Source: an uncultured Corynebacterium sp.
GTDB lineage: Bacteria > Actinomycetota > Actinomycetes > Mycobacteriales > Mycobacteriaceae
Direction: 5' to 3'
Length of the DNA stretch: 64,000 nt
NCBI RefSeq assembly: GCF_946221155.1
Contig: NZ_CAMIAN010000005.1
Span: forward strand, 17,334-81,333
Part shown: piece by piece, positions 28,638-37,156 of the stretch
Layout of the letters: every line of letters starts with the position of its first letter
How positions within the stretch are numbered: position 1 is the first letter of the stretch
Program-made: the position numbers and the translations under genes
Notes under the pieces: generated by a model
The model's database searches: none
Told to the model about the DNA's origin: nothing
The model's input: the letters and a program-made list of their open reading frames with translations, nothing else

Positions 28638-29977
28638 CCCTCCACGGCTGCAGCGGCTGCGTCCGCCCACTCCTGCCACTGCGCGGCCTGGCCGCGAAGC
28701 TTTTCTGCCTTCGCAGTCTTGCCGGCTTTTTCCGCGGCCTCGGCCTCGTGGTTGAACTGGTCCACCTTCGCCTGGAACTGAGCCACGCGTGCCTGAGCCT
28801 CCGGGTCGGTGCGGCGCCACTCGGCATCCGCAGCCTCCTCCACGCGTGCCTCGATGGACTTGATCTTGTCCTCGAACTCACGCACGCGACCACGCGGGAC
28901 GAATCCGATTTGCTCCCACTTTTCCTGCAGCTCGTGTAGGACCTTGCGGGCCTTGTCCACACCGTGTGTCTGTGGATCGACCTTGGGGGAGTACTCGTCG
29001 ATGAGGGCCTGCTTGGCCTCCGCGTTGGCTTCGAATTCCTTGTCGCGCTCTGCAGAATCCGCCTTGCGGGCGGCGAAGAACACGTCTTGTGCCTTACGGA
29101 AACGCTCCCACAGCTGGTCGTCCACGCTGCGCGGGGCGCGGCCCGCAGCCTTCCACTGGCTCATCAAGTCGCGGTACTTCGCGCTGGTTGGCCCCCACTC
29201 GGTGGAATCTTGCAACGCCTCGGCCTGCTCGATCAGCTCTTCCTTCTTCAGGCGTGCACGCTCGCGGTTGCGGTCCAGCTCGTCAAAGTGCGCCTGGCGC
29301 TTGCGGTTGAATTCGGAGCGTGAGGTAGAGAAGCGCTTCCACAGCTCGTCGTCGGTGGATCGCTCCACACCTTTGATGCTGCGCCATTGCTCGACGATCG
29401 CGCGGATGCGTTCGCCGGAGCGCTTCCAATTCAGAGTGGACGGATCGGCCGCGGCGATGCCCTCGACCTCTTTCAGCAGCTCTTCCTTTTGTGCCAATGC
29501 GGAATCGCGTCGCTCCTGCTTGGCCTCTGCGACCTGCTTCTCGGCAGTCTGTGTGCGTTGCGAAATTTTTTCTAGGCGGGCATCCAGAGCTGCAATGTCG
29601 CCGATGACGGCTGCAGTGGGGAGGGAATCCTGCAGGATCTTGGCATCGTGGCGAATGGTCTGGGCCTGCTCCGGGTGGCTAGCCAGACGAGCTTCGAGCA
29701 TCTGCACCTCGGTGCTGAGGTCGTCGAAGCGGGCACCAAAATGCTTTAGCCCCTCTTCCGGAGTACCGGCCTTGTACTCGCCGACCTGGCGCTCGCCGTC
29801 GGCAGTCCTCAGCCATGCCACGCCATCAGCATCTACCCGGCCGAACTTTGCCGGGTCGTTCTTGGGGATATTCGCACCCCCGGGCTGCACTCCCTTCAAT
29901 CCGGGCTTGGCGCCTGGCTTGGGACCCGGCTTAGGGCCGGGCTTCGGGACCGGACGAGGATTCGTGGGATCAGTCAT
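28634..29977 (-). CDS. DUF349 domain protein
   Basis: The 447-residue protein starts with a Pro/Lys/Gly repeat (PKPGPKPGPKPG, residues about 11-26). Several DUF349 helical repeats follow, such as LWKRFSTSRSEFNRKRQAHF and LWERFRKAQDVFFAARKA. The whole is rich in coiled coil and charge. DUF349 proteins are cytoplasmic; relatives have been linked to ribosome or RNA interaction, but no reaction is established. ATG 29977 has AGGAGT before it. It reads towards the miaB operon and is divergent from miaA. Confidence 0.85.
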   Translation of the reverse strand: MTDPTNPRPVPKPGPKPGPKPGAKPGLKGVQPGGANIPKNDPAKFGRVDADGVAWLRTADGERQVGEYKAGTPEEGLKHFGARFDDLSTEVQMLEARLASHPEQAQTIRHDAKILQDSLPTAAVIGDIAALDARLEKISQRTQTAEKQVAEAKQERRDSALAQKEELLKEVEGIAAADPSTLNWKRSGERIRAIVEQWRSIKGVERSTDDELWKRFSTSRSEFNRKRQAHFDELDRNRERARLKKEELIEQAEALQDSTEWGPTSAKYRDLMSQWKAAGRAPRSVDDQLWERFRKAQDVFFAARKADSAERDKEFEANAEAKQALIDEYSPKVDPQTHGVDKARKVLHELQEKWEQIGFVPRGRVREFEDKIKSIEARVEEAADAEWRRTDPEAQARVAQFQAKVDQFNHEAEAAEKAGKTAKAEKLRGQAAQWQEWADAAAAAVEG

Positions 29978-30076
29978 TGCGGGTACTCCTACCTAAAACC
30001 AAAACATGCCAATCGCCATATACGCCTTGAAACCTTGTATAGGGCAATGAAGTAATTATTACACCAGCCGCACCGC

Positions 30077-30082
30077 TAGACT
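30077..30082 (+). promoter_or_regulatory. Candidate -10 of miaA
   Basis: TAGACT ends 8 bases before ATG 30091, suggesting a leaderless mRNA. Confidence 0.5.
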
Positions 30083-30090
30083 GAGTTTCC

Positions 30091-31014
30091 ATGAGTTCTT
30101 CCGCTGAGATCCGCCCGATCGCAGTCGTTGGCCCCACTGCCTCTGGCAAGACGGCAATCTCCCTGGAACTGGCCAAGCGGCTAAACGGGGAGGTGGTGAA
30201 CATTGACTCTATGCAGCTATACCGGGGCATGGACATCGGTACGGCCAAGGTTCCGCTGTCAGAGCGCCAGGGGATCCCGCACCATCAGCTGGACATTTGG
30301 CCGGTTACCAAGCCCGCGAGCGTCGCGGAGTACCGCGCGGGGGCGATCGAGACGGTGCAAGAAATTTTTTCTAGGGGCAAAACGCCCATCATCGTCGGCG
30401 GCTCCATGATGTATATCCAAGCACTGGTGGACGAGTGGGACTTCCCTCCCACAGATCCGGCGGTGCGCGCGAAGTGGCAGCGCGAGCTCGATACCCGCGG
30501 GGTGACTGCAATGCACCGATACCTAGCGACGATCGACCCCGAAGCCGCACGCATCATTGAGGACAACGACCCGCGCCGTACCGTCCGCGCGCTTGAGGTC
30601 ATCGAGCTCACTGGCAAGCCCTTTGCTGCCTCGCAGCCGCCGAAGAACTCCACTCCCCGTTGGAACATGCGCCTCCTGGGGCTTAACGCGCCCGCCGAGT
30701 GGCTTAACCCACGCATTGAGCTGCGTGTGCGCCAGATGTTCGATCAAGGCCTGGTCGAGGAAGTACGTGCCCTGGTCGCCGAAGGGCTCGTTCGCGAGTC
30801 TACTGCCGGACAGGCCATCGGATACGCGCAGGTCCTGGACTATTTTGCGGGCGATCTCACCTATGAGGAAGCCGTGGAGCGCACGATTACCGGCACCCGT
30901 CGCTATGCTCGACGGCAGCGTTCCTGGTTCCGCAGGGATAAGCGAATTATTTGGATTGACGCCAACTCGCCCGACCCGGTCCGCGCGGCCGCGGAAGTAC
31001 TCGGGAAGTACTAG
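30091..31014 (+). CDS. miaA: tRNA dimethylallyltransferase
   Basis: MiaA attaches the isopentenyl group to A37 of tRNAs reading UNN codons, the step before MiaB. The 307-residue protein has the P-loop VGPTASGKT near residue 14, NIDSMQLYRGMDIGTAK near 36, VGGSMMYIQAL near 102 and RRYARRQRSWFRRD near 270. dapF follows 49 bases later on the same strand. The order miaA-dapF-hflX is the actinobacterial one, here with one gene of opposite strand inserted before hflX. Confidence 0.96.
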   Translation: MSSSAEIRPIAVVGPTASGKTAISLELAKRLNGEVVNIDSMQLYRGMDIGTAKVPLSERQGIPHHQLDIWPVTKPASVAEYRAGAIETVQEIFSRGKTPIIVGGSMMYIQALVDEWDFPPTDPAVRAKWQRELDTRGVTAMHRYLATIDPEAARIIEDNDPRRTVRALEVIELTGKPFAASQPPKNSTPRWNMRLLGLNAPAEWLNPRIELRVRQMFDQGLVEEVRALVAEGLVRESTAGQAIGYAQVLDYFAGDLTYEEAVERTITGTRRYARRQRSWFRRDKRIIWIDANSPDPVRAAAEVLGKY

Positions 31015-31063
31015 GGAATCACTAGGGATTGGCAGCCAGCATTAAGCAAGGGAAGTGTTCTGC

Positions 31064-31930
31064 ATGATCGAATTCATCAAAGCCCACGGCACGGAGAACG
31101 ACTTCGTTGTCCTTACGGACGAGGGGATAGAGGTGGACCTCACGGAAGACCGCGTGCGACACCTCGCGGACCGGCGAGCCGGAATCGGCGGCGACGGGGT
31201 AATCCGCATCGCCACCGGTGACGCACTGGTGAGTGCGGGCGTGCTGGACGAGCTTCCTGCGGGCGTGCACGGCGAAGAATGGTTCATGGACTACCGCAAT
31301 GCCGACGGTTCCCTGGCGGAGATGTGTGGCAACGGTGTGCGTGCTTTCGCCCACGTACTGTGCAGGCAGGGAAAAGTCACCGTCGGCGAGCCGTTTGGCA
31401 TTGGCACCCGTGCAGGCCGCAAGCTGGTGGAAGTCCACGAGATGAGCGGCGACAACCAGGAGCATGCGATCGTGAGTGTGGAGATGGGTACCCCGCAAGT
31501 GCTGGGCGTATCAACAGCACAGGTGGGCGACATGAAAGTCGCAGGCCTCGGAGTGGATATGGGCAACCCGCACCTTGCCGCCGTGGTGCCGAACTTGACG
31601 GCACTGAAGCTGCAGGAGCTGCCTATTGAGCAGCGAGTACAGTTCGACCCGGAGTTCTTCCCGGCAGGGGTGAACCTCGAGGTACTCACGCCCCTAGACA
31701 ATGCGGGTGCAGTGCACATGCGCGTCCATGAGCGCGGGGTGGGGGAAACTCGCTCGTGCGGCACCGGCACTGTCGCCGCCGCTGTTTCTGCTCTTGCTGA
31801 CGCCGAACTGGCCACAGGCACCGTGACAGTGCACGTTCCAGGAGGCTCAGTGCAGGTGGAGGTATCCGAGGAAGGCTCGGTACTCCGCGGTCCCTCGGCG
31901 ATCGTGGCCTGGGGGCAGACTGTGGTTTAA
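31064..31930 (+). CDS. dapF: Diaminopimelate epimerase
   Basis: DapF converts LL- to meso-diaminopimelate for lysine and peptidoglycan. The 288-residue protein has both catalytic cysteines, in EMCGNGVRAFAH near residue 89 and RSCGTGTVAAA near 231. FIKAHGTENDF is at the N-terminus and MGNPHLA near 166. ATG 31064 was chosen because AAGGGAA lies 10 bases before it; GTG 31055 is too close to that site. The stop shares TTAA with the convergent neighbour. Confidence 0.96.
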   Translation: MIEFIKAHGTENDFVVLTDEGIEVDLTEDRVRHLADRRAGIGGDGVIRIATGDALVSAGVLDELPAGVHGEEWFMDYRNADGSLAEMCGNGVRAFAHVLCRQGKVTVGEPFGIGTRAGRKLVEVHEMSGDNQEHAIVSVEMGTPQVLGVSTAQVGDMKVAGLGVDMGNPHLAAVVPNLTALKLQELPIEQRVQFDPEFFPAGVNLEVLTPLDNAGAVHMRVHERGVGETRSCGTGTVAAAVSALADAELATGTVTVHVPGGSVQVEVSEEGSVLRGPSAIVAWGQTVV

Positions 31931-32706
31931 TGTCCCCCGCAGCCGCAGCTGTCGGAGCCGCAGGCGCCGCCACAGCCAGCGGCATCCACTGTGCTGGCGG
32001 TGAACTGCACGGTACCAGCCACGATCAGCGGGGCATCGGACTGTGCGAGCTTCTCGTCGACCGCATCCTCGGGTAGAACCACCGTGAACTCGAAGGGGGA
32101 GGTCACGGTCGCGGTCCAGAACTGCTGTCCCGTGAGAGCGTTGATCTTGCGGGTCCAGCCGGAGGCCTCCACCGCGATGTCCGCCGTGGCATGCGGGGCC
32201 GTGGCCGGGGAGTTGATGTCCTGCAAACCGCTCGAATCTACCACTCCGATCTTCAGACCGCCGTCCTTTGCGAACTCAGCGGAGTCCCCGTACACGCGCA
32301 CGGAGTTGGCCAGAGCCCCAATGTGGAACTGGTGGTACTCCAACGAGGGGGCGTCCACAAGCAAAGGGCCCTGGGCGATGGTGGCGGTGAGGGAAGCGAT
32401 CGTTGGTGCCTGCTGGCCGGCAATCTGCAGCATGGGGCTGTCGTCGACGACGTCGAGCACGCCGATGATGTCGTTCAGCATCGACAGGTGCGCTGTGGCA
32501 GGCACTCCGCCGTTGTAGCTAGCGAAGGAACCGAAGGGCTCGACGGCAAGCACGACCATGCGGGCGCCCGAAGGATCGTCGAACTGCAGAACCTGGCCTC
32601 CGCGAACCTCACCCGACACGCCCAAGTTGCCGGAGCCGTAGGCGGCCTCGAGGGCCTGCTGCCATTTAGGAAAGTCCATACCAATGCTGCGGAGTTCAGG
32701 AATCAT
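31927..32706 (-). CDS. Conserved hypothetical protein with Cys-rich C-terminus
   Basis: I do not recognise this 259-residue family. It has no signal peptide or membrane segment. The body is mixed alpha/beta with long Ala/Val/Gly stretches. The final residues, AGCGGACGSDSCGCGGH, hold five cysteines and a terminal His, a likely metal or cluster site. ATG 32706 (MIPELRSIG) is supported by TAGAGT 7 bases upstream; an in-frame start at 32733 would precede it. It converges with dapF and diverges from hflX, so it is a single-gene unit. Confidence 0.7.
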   Translation of the reverse strand: MIPELRSIGMDFPKWQQALEAAYGSGNLGVSGEVRGGQVLQFDDPSGARMVVLAVEPFGSFASYNGGVPATAHLSMLNDIIGVLDVVDDSPMLQIAGQQAPTIASLTATIAQGPLLVDAPSLEYHQFHIGALANSVRVYGDSAEFAKDGGLKIGVVDSSGLQDINSPATAPHATADIAVEASGWTRKINALTGQQFWTATVTSPFEFTVVLPEDAVDEKLAQSDAPLIVAGTVQFTASTVDAAGCGGACGSDSCGCGGH

Positions 32707-32713
32707 GCACACC

Positions 32714-32719
32714 ACTCTA
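32714..32719 (-). promoter_or_regulatory. Candidate -10 of the Cys-tail gene
   Basis: TAGAGT on the minus strand ends 7 bases before ATG 32706. Confidence 0.5.
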
Positions 32720-32774
32720 GTCCGCCGCAACAAATTTCCTATTTACCGCCCCTGACAGGTAAAAATAGAGCGTA

Positions 32775-34229
32775 ATGACGGAAAAGACGGACAAGACCGA
32801 ACACACTTCACACCTTTACGATTCGCCCGTGGCGCCCACAGTGGGCGAACTAGATCTGGAGGAACGCTCGAGCCTCCGACGGTTGTCCCGCGGAGTTAGC
32901 ACATACACCGACGAGCAATCCGACGGTTACGACGTTGAGTACCGAAAGCTGAGGCTGGAAAAAGTCGTGCTGGTCGGCGTGTGGACCACCGGGACGATCG
33001 CGCAGGTGGAGGCGAGCCTGGAGGAACTGCGCGCCCTGGCCGAAACCGCAGGCTCCGAGGTGGCGGAGATGCTCTACCAGCGGCGCGACAAGCCGGACTC
33101 CGGCACCTACATCGGCCGCGGCAAGGTCGAGGAGCTGAAGTCCGTGGTGCAGGAAACCGGCGCCGATACGGTGGTCTGCGACGGTGAGCTGAGTCCCGGC
33201 CAGATGATCGCGCTGGAAAAGGCGCTGGACGTTAAGGTGATCGACCGGACCATGCTGATTCTGGATATCTTCGCCCAACATGCGAAGTCCAAGGAGGGCA
33301 AGGCGCAGGTCGCGCTGGCGCAGATGGAGTACCTCATCACGCGCGTTCGCGGTTGGGGTAGCGCGCTGTCCCGGCAGGCCGGCGGTCGCGCGGGCTCCAA
33401 CGGCGGTGTGGGCTTGCGCGGACCTGGTGAGACGAAAATCGAGGCGGATCGCCGCCGCCTACGCTCCGACATGGCAAAGCTGCGCAAGGAGATTGCGGCG
33501 ATGAAGACCTCCCGCGAGGTCAAACGAGAGCGGCGCGACGCATCGGCCATTCCCCAGATCGCAATTGCGGGCTACACGAACGCTGGCAAGTCCTCGCTGA
33601 TCAACGCACTGACCGGCGCGGGTGTGCTGGTCGAGGATGCCTTGTTCGCTACCCTGGACCCGACGACGCGGCGCGCGAGCTTGGCGGACGGTCGCACGGT
33701 GGTCTTTAGTGACACGGTGGGCTTCGTCCGCCACCTGCCTACGCAGTTGGTTGAGGCCTTCCGCTCCACTCTGGAAGAAGTCCTCGCCGCCGATGTGGTG
33801 CTGCACGTAGTAGACGGTTCCGACCCGTTCCCGCTGGAGCAGATCAGGGCAGTGAATACCGTGATCGGTGGGATCGTGGAGGAATCCGGGCAGGAGGCTC
33901 CGCCGGAGATCTTGGTCATCAACAAAATCGACGCCGCCGATCCACTGGTGTTGGCGGAACTGCGACACCGCATCCCGGATGCGGTGTACGTGTCCGCGAA
34001 GACGGGCGAGGGGATTCCGGAGCTGGAGGCCCAGCTGGAGCTGTTCCTCAATTCGCTGGATTCGCACGTGACTCTGCACGTTCCATTTGACCGCGGGGAT
34101 GTGGTGGCAAAGGTCCACGAGCTGGGGACGGTGCTCGCGGAGGACTATGATGCGGACGGGACCCGCTTGGACGTGCGTCTGCCAAAGGTGGTTGCGGCCG
34201 AGTTGGAGCAGTTTGTGATTGCCGAGTAG
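32775..34229 (+). CDS. hflX: GTPase HflX
   Basis: HflX is a 50S-bound GTPase that splits stalled ribosomes under stress. The 484-residue protein has the HflX N-terminal domain (YIGRGKVEEL, DRTMLILDIFAQHA) and the linker GGVGLRGPGETKIE. The G domain carries GYTNAGKSSLINAL near residue 263, DTVGFVRHLPTQL near 312 and NKID near 379. ATG 32775 has only a short AT-rich stretch before it and may be leaderless. It converges with the SugR-like gene. Confidence 0.95.
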   Translation: MTEKTDKTEHTSHLYDSPVAPTVGELDLEERSSLRRLSRGVSTYTDEQSDGYDVEYRKLRLEKVVLVGVWTTGTIAQVEASLEELRALAETAGSEVAEMLYQRRDKPDSGTYIGRGKVEELKSVVQETGADTVVCDGELSPGQMIALEKALDVKVIDRTMLILDIFAQHAKSKEGKAQVALAQMEYLITRVRGWGSALSRQAGGRAGSNGGVGLRGPGETKIEADRRRLRSDMAKLRKEIAAMKTSREVKRERRDASAIPQIAIAGYTNAGKSSLINALTGAGVLVEDALFATLDPTTRRASLADGRTVVFSDTVGFVRHLPTQLVEAFRSTLEEVLAADVVLHVVDGSDPFPLEQIRAVNTVIGGIVEESGQEAPPEILVINKIDAADPLVLAELRHRIPDAVYVSAKTGEGIPELEAQLELFLNSLDSHVTLHVPFDRGDVVAKVHELGTVLAEDYDADGTRLDVRLPKVVAAELEQFVIAE

Positions 34230-34256
34230 CTGGCCGTGTAATTGGTGAGCGAAAAG

Positions 34257-35069
34257 TTAGTCCCTAGTGGCCTCTTCAGCGAAGGTGACCTCGATGCCGA
34301 GGCTGCGTAGTTCGTTGACGTAGGGCTCCGGCGCATCGCGGTCGGTCACTATGGCGGCGATGTCCTCGATGCTGGCGAAGCTGACGAGGTAATCGAGGCC
34401 GAACTTGGTGGAATCGCACAGGGCGACCACCGAATCGGAGTTGGCCACCATTGCGCGCTTGATGGCTCCCTCTTGAGCGTCGGGGGTGGATAGGCCGTGG
34501 TCGATGGTGAGCGCGTTGGTGCCGATGAAGGCAACGTCCGCGTGCAGTACGCCCAGGGCGCGGGTGGCCAGGTCTCCAACGACGGCCTGGGAAGCTGCCC
34601 GGACATGTCCGCCGATCAGTTGCACATCGCAGCGTGAGGACTCCGCCAGGGTAGTGGCGATGAACAGCGAGTTTGTAACGATGTTCAGCTTCGGCGCCAT
34701 GAGCTTCGGATCGTTTGTGGCGTTGGCCGCCGCGATAGCTTCAGCAAACACACCGGTGGTGGTGCCTGCGTCGATAAAGACGGTGCCGGAGGCTGGTAAT
34801 AGCTGGACGGCCGCTTGGGCAATGGCGCGCTTGGCGCCGAGGGCGGCCTTTGATCGGGTCGCGAGCGTAGTGAAATCCGTGCGGAAGTTCTGTACGGGCA
34901 CGGCGCCACCGTGGACGCGGAACAGCTCACCGCCGTCGTCGAGAACCGCTAGGTCGCGGCGAATTGTTTCTGCGGTGACGCCGAACTTCTCCGCCAGTTC
35001 ATTCACAGTTACCCTGCCGTGAATGGCGGTGAGCGAGAGTATCTGACGGCGCCGTTCTGCTGATTCCAT
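34257..35069 (-). CDS. sugR: DeoR-family sugar regulator (SugR-like)
   Basis: The 270-residue regulator has a DeoR helix-turn-helix near residue 22 (VTVNELAEKFGVTAETIRRDL) and a sugar-phosphate-sensing C-domain with IDAGTTTGVFAEAI and GLSTPDAQEG. In C. glutamicum the gene at this place, beside lexA, is sugR, the repressor of PTS and glycolysis genes. The PTS genes that adjoin it there are absent here. ATG 35069 was chosen because the -10 TAAAAT covers the alternative ATG at 35078. The symbol rests on synteny. Confidence 0.75.
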   Translation of the reverse strand: MESAERRRQILSLTAIHGRVTVNELAEKFGVTAETIRRDLAVLDDGGELFRVHGGAVPVQNFRTDFTTLATRSKAALGAKRAIAQAAVQLLPASGTVFIDAGTTTGVFAEAIAAANATNDPKLMAPKLNIVTNSLFIATTLAESSRCDVQLIGGHVRAASQAVVGDLATRALGVLHADVAFIGTNALTIDHGLSTPDAQEGAIKRAMVANSDSVVALCDSTKFGLDYLVSFASIEDIAAIVTDRDAPEPYVNELRSLGIEVTFAEEATRD

Positions 35070-35076
35070 AAGCGAC

Positions 35077-35082
35077 ATTTTA
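35077..35082 (-). promoter_or_regulatory. Candidate -10 of the sugR-like gene
   Basis: TAAAAT on the minus strand ends 7 bases before ATG 35069 and overlaps an upstream ATG, which argues against that earlier start. Confidence 0.5.
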
Positions 35083-35129
35083 GTTGCAAGTGGGCTGGAA
35101 ACGGCGGCGTCAGAGCCAATGGGGGGAGG

Positions 35130-35927
35130 TTAGATCTTGCGCAGGACCGCAGCGACCTTGCCCAGGATCGTCGCCTCCTCGGCGGGGATGGGCTCAAAGA
35201 GCGGATTGTGGGGGATAAGCCACAGGCCGTCGGCATCCTTTTGGAATTCCTTGACGGTGGCCTCGCCGTCGATCATCGCCGCCACGAAGTCTCCAAACTC
35301 GGCGACGGATTGCGAGCGGACGACAACCCAGTCGCCGTTGAAAATGCCAGCGTCGTGCATGGACTCTCCCACGACCTGAAGCAGGAACAGTTCACCATTG
35401 CCCACGAGTTCCTGGGGGAGAGGGAAGTGAGCTTCAACATTTTGCTCTGCAAGTATCGGGGCGCCAGCTGCGATTTGGCCGACAACAGGAACGTAGGTCG
35501 CCTCTGGCATAACCTCTCCCTCCGCGGCCGGCTCCGGGGTGGCCGCCGCAGTGGGCTGCGCTTCCTGTGCGGTGTTCTTAGGCCTTTCGTTGGTGAGCTG
35601 ACCACCGTCGAATGCGCGAACGTCCACGGCGCGAGGACGCTTTCCGTCGCGGCGGAGGTAGCCACGCTTCTCGAGCTGAGTCAGGTGATAGGAAACTGAC
35701 GAGGTGGAGTGCAGTCCAACCGCGTCAGCGATCTCGCGGATGCTTGGCGGGTAACCGCGGATGATGGTCGAATCCCTAATGACTTCAAGGATTCGCCGCT
35801 GGCGGGTGCTCAATGCCGGCTTCTGGCCGTCCTTCTGTGCCTGCTTTTCAGCGCGTTTATCGGCCTCCGACTTCGGCGGGCGGCCGAGCTTTGGGCGTGG
35901 GGTGTCGCTGGGTTCGTCGATGCTCAC
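35130..35927 (-). CDS. lexA: SOS repressor LexA
   Basis: LexA represses the SOS genes until RecA filaments trigger its self-cleavage. The 265-residue protein has a winged helix ([20 protein letters not shown] near 58). The cleavage site Ala-Gly is in GQIAAGAPI, the catalytic Ser in [10 protein letters not shown] and the Lys in EATVKEF. Residues 1-38 form a charged tail, and an acidic/Ala linker separates the two domains. GTG 35927 is the start. The gene diverges from divS across a region with several LexA-type boxes. Confidence 0.96.
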   Translation of the reverse strand: MSIDEPSDTPRPKLGRPPKSEADKRAEKQAQKDGQKPALSTRQRRILEVIRDSTIIRGYPPSIREIADAVGLHSTSSVSYHLTQLEKRGYLRRDGKRPRAVDVRAFDGGQLTNERPKNTAQEAQPTAAATPEPAAEGEVMPEATYVPVVGQIAAGAPILAEQNVEAHFPLPQELVGNGELFLLQVVGESMHDAGIFNGDWVVVRSQSVAEFGDFVAAMIDGEATVKEFQKDADGLWLIPHNPLFEPIPAEEATILGKVAAVLRKI

Positions 35928-36036
35928 GGGATGTACCTCATTCGGTATTCGGATCAGCTATCGCAATCGACTCTACCCGAAACCATTGAGATTTCTAGTG
36001 TATGTGTTCGAAAAATTCGAATTTCGCTAGACATGT

Positions 36037-36052
36037 TCGAACAGGCGTGCTA
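36037..36052. promoter_or_regulatory. Partial LexA box near lexA
   Basis: TCGAACAGGCGTGCTA keeps the whole left half-site and a weak right half. Extra TTCGAA palindromes lie at 36007, 36016 and 36036, close to a candidate lexA -10 (TACACT, 35997-36002, minus strand). Confidence 0.45.
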
Positions 36053-36074
36053 AATTCTCCAATGGGTTCAGGAT

Positions 36075-36090
36075 TCGAACACCTGATCTA
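36075..36090. promoter_or_regulatory. LexA box between lexA and divS
   Basis: TCGAACACCTGATCTA matches 12 of 14 specified bases of the corynebacterial SOS box. It is followed by TAATAG at 36097-36102, a candidate -10 for divS. Confidence 0.65.
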
Positions 36091-36205
36091 GTGTTCTAAT
36101 AGTTTTCAACAGCCTGTCTGGGGCGGATGGTTCACTGTGAACCGCAGCAAAGGAAGCTAACTGCACGGCTACAACAGCAGTGCCTATGCATTAAGGAGTA
36201 TCCAC

Positions 36206-36571
36206 ATGACCACCTCGATTGTTCGTCCTGCAACGTCCCGTCAGTCCACTACCCGTGTTCGTGTGTCGCGCCATGACCGAATTGCACCACTGCGCCAACC
36301 GCAGGTACGCAAGCCGAATTGGAATGAGGTTGACAACTGCCGTAATTCGAACACCTATGGCTATGCTTCGGCGCCGGTGGCACGTTCGATATCTAGAAGC
36401 AGGGCCGCTAGAATCTCCGGAGCTAACGAAAGAGTGTTCGAAGCGCGTCCATCGCGTGTCGACAGTCTTCGGGCGCGCGTGGATCGCGTGGTTCACTCGC
36501 CTGGTGCGTCTGTAGTCTCCTTGGGCGCAATGTCCGTCCTGCTGGGACTCGCGCCCGTGTTGATTCCTTAA
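36206..36571 (+). CDS. divS: DivS-like SOS cell-division suppressor
   Basis: This 121-residue basic protein has an Arg/Ser-rich body and a short hydrophobic C-terminus (VVSLGAMSVLLGLAPVLIP). Placed divergently from lexA and just before nrdR, it occupies the position of divS in C. glutamicum, an SOS gene that blocks division. Sequence similarity is something I cannot verify here. ATG 36206 has AAGGAG at 36192-36197. The leader from the LexA box is over 100 bases. Two further TTCGAA boxes lie inside the coding region. Confidence 0.62.
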   Translation: MTTSIVRPATSRQSTTRVRVSRHDRIAPLRQPQVRKPNWNEVDNCRNSNTYGYASAPVARSISRSRAARISGANERVFEARPSRVDSLRARVDRVVHSPGASVVSLGAMSVLLGLAPVLIP

Positions 36572-36639
36572 GGCTGATGCCTCGAGGCGGCAGCTGGGTC
36601 TGTAGTTGTTGAAGCTTCGATCCGGGAGAGAACACGGAC

Positions 36640-36645
36640 TAAGCT
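36640..36645 (+). promoter_or_regulatory. Candidate -10 of nrdR
   Basis: TAAGCT ends 7 bases before GTG 36653. The GGAGAG in between could serve as a ribosome binding site instead if the gene is read through from divS. Confidence 0.4.
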
Positions 36646-36652
36646 GGAGAGC

Positions 36653-37144
36653 GTGTTGTGTCCCTCTTGCAGTTCTGAATCATCCCGTGTAGTCGACTCG
36701 CGCTCCATCGAAATGGGAGTGTCTATACGCCGTCGCCGTGAATGCAGTGAATGCCAGACCCGTTTCACCACCATCGAAAGATCCGTTCTGTTGGTGGTTA
36801 AGCGCAACGGGGTGACTGAGGAGTTCAGTAGGGAGAAGGTCATCAAGGGTGTGCGGCGCGCGTGCCAGGGGCGCGACGTCTCGGATGACGCGCTGAAGCG
36901 CCTCGCACACGAGGTGGAACAGGCAGTGCGCGTGGCCCATGGCTCGCAAGTTCCCGCGAACCAAATTGGCTTGGCGATCCTTGATCCGCTACGTACCCTT
37001 GACGAGGTCGCATATCTGCGCTTCGCCTCGGTGTATAAGTCCTTTAACTGCGCCGAAGACTTCGAGCAGGAAATCGAATCCCTCCGAGCACACCGCCAAG
37101 CAATAGCAGCTCGTTCTGCGGAACCCAGCGGCGAAGAAACCTAG
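36653..37144 (+). CDS. nrdR: Ribonucleotide reductase repressor NrdR
   Basis: NrdR senses ATP/dATP and represses ribonucleotide reductase genes. The 163-residue protein starts with the zinc ribbon (CPSC near residue 3, CSEC near 31, with RRRREC), then an ATP-cone domain ([23 protein letters not shown]). GTG 36653 gives the usual start two residues before the first zinc pair. It is downstream of divS on the same strand and ends 12 bases from the convergent hrpA. Confidence 0.95.
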   Translation: MLCPSCSSESSRVVDSRSIEMGVSIRRRRECSECQTRFTTIERSVLLVVKRNGVTEEFSREKVIKGVRRACQGRDVSDDALKRLAHEVEQAVRVAHGSQVPANQIGLAILDPLRTLDEVAYLRFASVYKSFNCAEDFEQEIESLRAHRQAIAARSAEPSGEET

Positions 37145-37156
37145 CTGGTAGAAGGG

